Positions 11,713-14,469 of a stretch of DNA of 14,469 bases are shown one piece after another; position 1 is the first letter of the stretch; each line of letters starts with the position of its first letter. Where the stretch lies: positions 1-14,469 of the forward strand of contig DASVCZ010000075.1 of the NCBI GenBank assembly GCA_036381335.1, given 5' to 3'. The stretch is from DASVCZ01 sp036381335 (GTDB taxonomy: Bacteria; Patescibacteriota; Microgenomatia; UBA1400; PJMF01). Both the position numbers and the translations under genes were made by a program. The notes beneath the pieces were generated by a model. It worked only from the letters and a program-made list of their open reading frames with translations. It did no database searches and was not told the origin of the DNA.

Positions 11713-13335
11713 ATGGCAGCCAAACAACTCAAATTCGGGGACGAAGCCCGACAAAAAATGTTAGCCGGTATTAATAAATTAGCCGCTGCGGTCACCACGA
11801 CCCTGGGTCCCCGTGGTCGCAACGTAGCCATTGATAAGTCATGGGGTTCGCCCACTGTCTTGCACGATGGTGTGAGTGTGGCTAAAGAAATCACTTTGGA
11901 AGATAAGTTTGAAAACATGGGGGCTCAGTTAGTCAAGGAAGCCGCTAGCAAAACCAACGACGCAGCTGGAGACGGAACTACCACTGCTACGTTATTGGCT
12001 CAACAAATCAGTGTCAAAGGCATGAAGTATGTGACCGCGGGTACCAATCCCATGTTAATGAAAAAGGGTATTGATCGCGCAGTCGACGCCGCCGTAGCTG
12101 AAATCCGCCGCTTAGCTAAACCTGTTAAGCCAGAAGATTGGGAAAAAGTAGCTACTTTATCGGCTCAGAACGAAGAAATTGGGAAAAAAATTGCTGAAGC
12201 CTTGAAGCTGGTAGGTAAAGATGGCTTGATCGAAGTGGAAGAGGGTAAAACCATGGACATCACCATCGAGCACAAGCAAGGGATGGTCTTTGATAAAGGC
12301 TATGCTTCACCCTACTTCGTCAGTAACCCTGATGAGATGGAAGCGGTGATTGAAAGCCCATATATCTTAGTCACCGATCAAAAGATCTCTTCCATTCAAG
12401 ACTTGTTACCAATGCTCGAAAAACTGATGCAGGTCAGCAAAAACTTTGTCATCATTGCCGAAGACATTGAAGGCGAAGCCTTAACCACGCTGGTGGTTAA
12501 CAAACTCCGCGGTGCCTTTAACGGCTTAGCGCTCAAAGCCCCAGGCTTTGGTGATCGCCGCAAAGCTATGTTGCAAGACATTGCTGTCTTGACCGGTGCC
12601 AACTACATTTCCAGTGAAACGGGCCGGCAATTAAAAGACGTAACGGTGGAAGACTTGGGTCGAGCTGACAGTGTTCGCTCTACCAAAGATGAAACCAGAA
12701 TCGTCGGTGGCAAAGGCAAGAAAAACGATATTAATGGTCGAGTAGCTCAAATTGAAGCCGAAATTGCCAAGACCACTTCCGACTTTGATAAAGAGAAGTT
12801 GCTCGAACGCAAAGCTAAACTGGCTGGTGGCGTAGCTACCATTCAAGTTGGCGCTTCCACCGAAGTGGAAATGAAGAACTTGCAAGAGCGAGTCAAAGAC
12901 GCTAAAGAAGCCACCAAAGCTGCTATCGAATCAGGCATTATTCCTGGCGGTGGGGTGACGTACATTCAGGCTCGCAAAGCGTTAGCCACACTCAAGGGCG
13001 TCAGTAGTGATGAGCAGACAGGTATCGATCTCATCCGCGAAGTCTTGGATCAACCGCTGCGAATGTTGGCTACCAACAGCGGTGTTGACGCTGGCTGGGT
13101 CGTCAAGCAAGTTGAAGGTAAGGATGATCCTACCTACGGCTTTAACGCCTTAACTAATGAATTTGGTAACATGGTCAACGCAGGCGTCATCGAACCGGCT
13201 AAGGTGGAAATTGAAGCCCTTAAAAACGCTGCTTCCGTGGCCAGTATGATTTTAACCACTGAGGCTTTGATCACCGACATCCCAGAAGAAAAGAAAGCTG
13301 CTCCCGCAGCTCCAGACATGAGTGGGATGATGTAA
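11713..13335 (+). CDS. groEL: GroEL chaperonin (Hsp60)
   Basis: This 540-residue protein is a full-length GroEL. Visible family motifs include TTLGPRGRNVAID (29-41), the D52 region VLHDGVSVAKEI, the ATP-binding DAAGDGTTTATLLA (83-96), GDRRKAMLQDIA in the apical domain, TEVEMKNLQERV-DA with the following A-A-I-E-SG-IIPGGG block in the returning equatorial domain, and ALKNAASVASMILTTEALI near the end. It works as a tetradecamer with GroES to fold proteins in the cytoplasm. GGAGG at 11703-11707 gives a strong start five bases before the ATG. The C-terminus ends PDMSGMM instead of the Gly-Gly-Met repeat tail of many GroELs, so the flexible cavity-floor tail is short. The gene ends 28 bases before a strong terminator. 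Confidence 0.97.
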   Translation: MAAKQLKFGDEARQKMLAGINKLAAAVTTTLGPRGRNVAIDKSWGSPTVLHDGVSVAKEITLEDKFENMGAQLVKEAASKTNDAAGDGTTTATLLAQQISVKGMKYVTAGTNPMLMKKGIDRAVDAAVAEIRRLAKPVKPEDWEKVATLSAQNEEIGKKIAEALKLVGKDGLIEVEEGKTMDITIEHKQGMVFDKGYASPYFVSNPDEMEAVIESPYILVTDQKISSIQDLLPMLEKLMQVSKNFVIIAEDIEGEALTTLVVNKLRGAFNGLALKAPGFGDRRKAMLQDIAVLTGANYISSETGRQLKDVTVEDLGRADSVRSTKDETRIVGGKGKKNDINGRVAQIEAEIAKTTSDFDKEKLLERKAKLAGGVATIQVGASTEVEMKNLQERVKDAKEATKAAIESGIIPGGGVTYIQARKALATLKGVSSDEQTGIDLIREVLDQPLRMLATNSGVDAGWVVKQVEGKDDPTYGFNALTNEFGNMVNAGVIEPAKVEIEALKNAASVASMILTTEALITDIPEEKKAAPAAPDMSGMM

Positions 13336-13363
13336 CGTGATCTGACTACTTAAAAAAATAAAG

Positions 13364-13400
13364 AAAAGCCCTATCAAATTGATAAATGATGGGGCTTTTT
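13364..13400 (+). terminator. Intrinsic terminator of groES-groEL, probably bidirectional
   Basis: The arm at 13364-13376 pairs with 13387-13399 over 13 bp (one G-U pair), with AAAAGCCC facing GGGCTTTT and a 10-base loop. The 3' arm ends in five Ts. An A-rich stretch at 13352-13367 gives a T-run on the other strand as well. The loop and 3' arm also contain the promoter of the next gene. Confidence 0.85.
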
Positions 13401-13408
13401 GGTATCAT
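13379..13408 (+). promoter_or_regulatory. Promoter of the methyltransferase gene, inside the terminator
   Basis: TTGATA (13379-13384) and TATCAT (13403-13408) are 18 bp apart and each matches 5 of 6 consensus bases. The -35 lies in the terminator loop. The ATG at 13415 starts seven bases after the -10, so the transcript would be leaderless. Confidence 0.6.
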
Positions 13409-13414
13409 GCGATA

Positions 13415-14095
13415 ATGGATAACTCTGGAGAGCGAAGTCAGGCTGCAGCCAAAATAATCCACTACCGAACAGAACTGCATCCCTACCAGGATGTGCCTCG
13501 CGTAGAAGAAAACAGAGATGGGCAAACATATCTCAAGGTTTTCCACGGTTTGCAGCACTTTCTAAAAGAAGCTATTGCTTTGCAACCAGAAAAACCGCTA
13601 GTTATTGATGTGGGAACGGGGCAAGGGAAAGGAATTAGTCAGGTTCTAGACATGCTTGGTTTGACCGATAAGGTGACTTTAATTGGCACCAGTTTGCGAT
13701 ATAACGAAACGTTGATGAAGCAATTGGCCAACGTACGCTTGACGGGAGTTGAAACTTTGCGCGGTATACAAGACAGTTCAGTCGCCGCTATGCTCGGTTT
13801 AAACTCAGTAGCTCACTCGGGTAGTTTAACATTGGCTGCCAGAAGTATTGATCGCGTCTTAAAACCAGGTGGGTTATTCAAAATGACTTTTGTTAAGGAG
13901 TTTAGTGATTTTGTGGATTACCTAAAAAGTATGGGCTATGATCTTCAGGAAGTAGCAGATACTAATACTCGCTTAACAATCCTACTTGGTCGGAAACCTT
14001 TTCCGGAGAAGAAAATGAAGTCAGCTCGAGTTCTTTTTTTGAAAGATCATGACTCAATGTACAAGCAGCTGGCGATGGGGCTAGATAAGAAATAA
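13415..14095 (+). CDS. Class I SAM-dependent methyltransferase-like protein
   Basis: From ATG 13415 this is a 226-residue protein. The glycine-rich SAM site is PLVIDVGTGQGKGI (61-74, motif I), followed by a TLIGTSLR strand-2-like segment. RVLKPGGLFKMTF is the usual post-motif III strand and turn. A C-terminal extension ends in basic residues. The substrate is not evident: the SAM-binding half is standard while the rest carries no family mark I know. The frame is open from 13379, but that earlier ATT-type start would lie within the terminator loop, and the promoter is placed for a start at 13415. No Shine-Dalgarno precedes it. It is convergent with the PgeF gene, with two bases between the stops. 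Unlike a typical motif I (VLDLGCGTG), it has T in place of C, which is common. Confidence 0.78.
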   Translation: MDNSGERSQAAAKIIHYRTELHPYQDVPRVEENRDGQTYLKVFHGLQHFLKEAIALQPEKPLVIDVGTGQGKGISQVLDMLGLTDKVTLIGTSLRYNETLMKQLANVRLTGVETLRGIQDSSVAAMLGLNSVAHSGSLTLAARSIDRVLKPGGLFKMTFVKEFSDFVDYLKSMGYDLQEVADTNTRLTILLGRKPFPEKKMKSARVLFLKDHDSMYKQLAMGLDKK

Positions 14096-14097
14096 CC

Positions 14098-14469
14098 TTA
14101 ATTGCTAAAAGTTACTACCCCGTAATTCATCGGCACCCCGGCGCCCTCTTTTCGATAACTATAAAATTTATCGTTATTATGGGCGGTACAGTCAGAAGCG
14201 AAGTTCAGCCGTAAGTTACTTTTTTCAAACACGTTGTACATTTGGTTGAGATTTTGACGGAGCAAGTTGTAGTGCTCATTGGTTTCTCGATTAATTTGAT
14301 AACATTGCTCACAAATATGGGGTCCAAGCCAGACGTGCAGCGGGCCTTCGGTGGAAGGCAATTGCTTAAGGGTTTTTTCGGTGATGCCTAATTCGGTGCC
14401 TTTGCGGCCGGCGTGAATGACGCCGATGGTGCCGGAAGGCTCATGGTAGAGCAAGAGCGGCACGCAATC
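14098..14469 (-). CDS. pgeF: PgeF/YfiH laccase-domain protein, N-terminal part beyond window
   Basis: The frame is open to the right edge, so the 5' end is missing; 123 codons are visible, beginning DCVPLLLYHEPSG. This matches the A-DC-[VL]-P-[VL] block of the PgeF/YfiH family, followed by IGVIHAGRKGTELGI (family: HAG-[WR]-[RK]-G), VWLGPHICEQCYQI (family: IGP-x-I-x-x-x-x-Y-x-[VI]) and a C-terminal FYSYRKEG. Family members are metal-dependent; reported activities include purine nucleoside phosphorylase/deaminase and polyphenol oxidation, and PgeF in E. coli is linked to peptidoglycan precursor editing. The metal His of HAG and a Cys in CEQC are present. The spacing to the last His differs from the E. 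coli pattern as far as I can judge, so metal binding deserves a check. Its stop is two bases from the convergent methyltransferase stop. Confidence 0.88.
   Translation of the reverse strand, partial: DCVPLLLYHEPSGTIGVIHAGRKGTELGITEKTLKQLPSTEGPLHVWLGPHICEQCYQINRETNEHYNLLRQNLNQMYNVFEKSNLRLNFASDCTAHNNDKFYSYRKEGAGVPMNYGVVTFSN

Overview
The window looks like an ordinary chromosomal stretch from a small-genome, uncultured-type bacterium. The best fit is Candidate Phyla Radiation / Patescibacteria. That placement is inference. It rests on the mix of a DUF5667-like membrane protein, a monomeric B12-dependent ribonucleotide reductase paired with nrdR, a TsaC-TsaE fusion, a divergent YidC, very short intergenic gaps and several genes with no room for a 5' leader. 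TGA is used as a normal stop (for example at the end of the SPFH gene), so this is not a lineage that reads TGA as glycine.

Layout. Bases 1-1774 (+): the 3' end of a cytidylate-kinase-like gene, a degenerate CPBP-type membrane protein overlapping it, and a membrane-anchored DUF5667-like protein with its own promoter. Bases 1775-2104: a 330-base gene-free stretch that ends in two NrdR-box-like sites 32 bp apart. Bases 2105-5960 (+): nrdR, nrdJ and a PP2C-type phosphatase packed as an operon. Bases 5957-6751: a small minus-strand gene and a plus-strand gene of unknown function, divergent around a palindromic promoter region. Bases 6767-9389 (-): a t6A tRNA-modification cluster, made of a TsaC-TsaE fusion, an Xre-type HTH regulator and tsaD overlapping the regulator. 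Two mirror-image 18-bp palindromes bracket the regulator's predicted promoter. Bases 9457-11219 (+): an unknown protein, a YidC/Oxa1 insertase and an SPFH (band 7) protein. Bases 11242-13400 (+): groES-groEL behind a sigma70-type promoter and a diverged CIRCE operator, closed by a strong terminator. Bases 13415-14095 (+): a class I methyltransferase whose promoter lies inside that terminator. Bases 14098-14469 (-): the C-terminal part of a PgeF/YfiH laccase-domain protein, cut by the window edge.

The genes serve core functions: dNTP supply, tRNA t6A, membrane protein insertion and protein folding. I see no mobile element, CRISPR array, defence system, rRNA or tRNA. The most interesting content is regulatory: paired palindromes at an Xre regulator embedded in the t6A cluster, a CIRCE-like element, NrdR boxes, and recurring -10 boxes placed so that transcripts would be leaderless or nearly so. 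The fused and degenerate enzymes come next.
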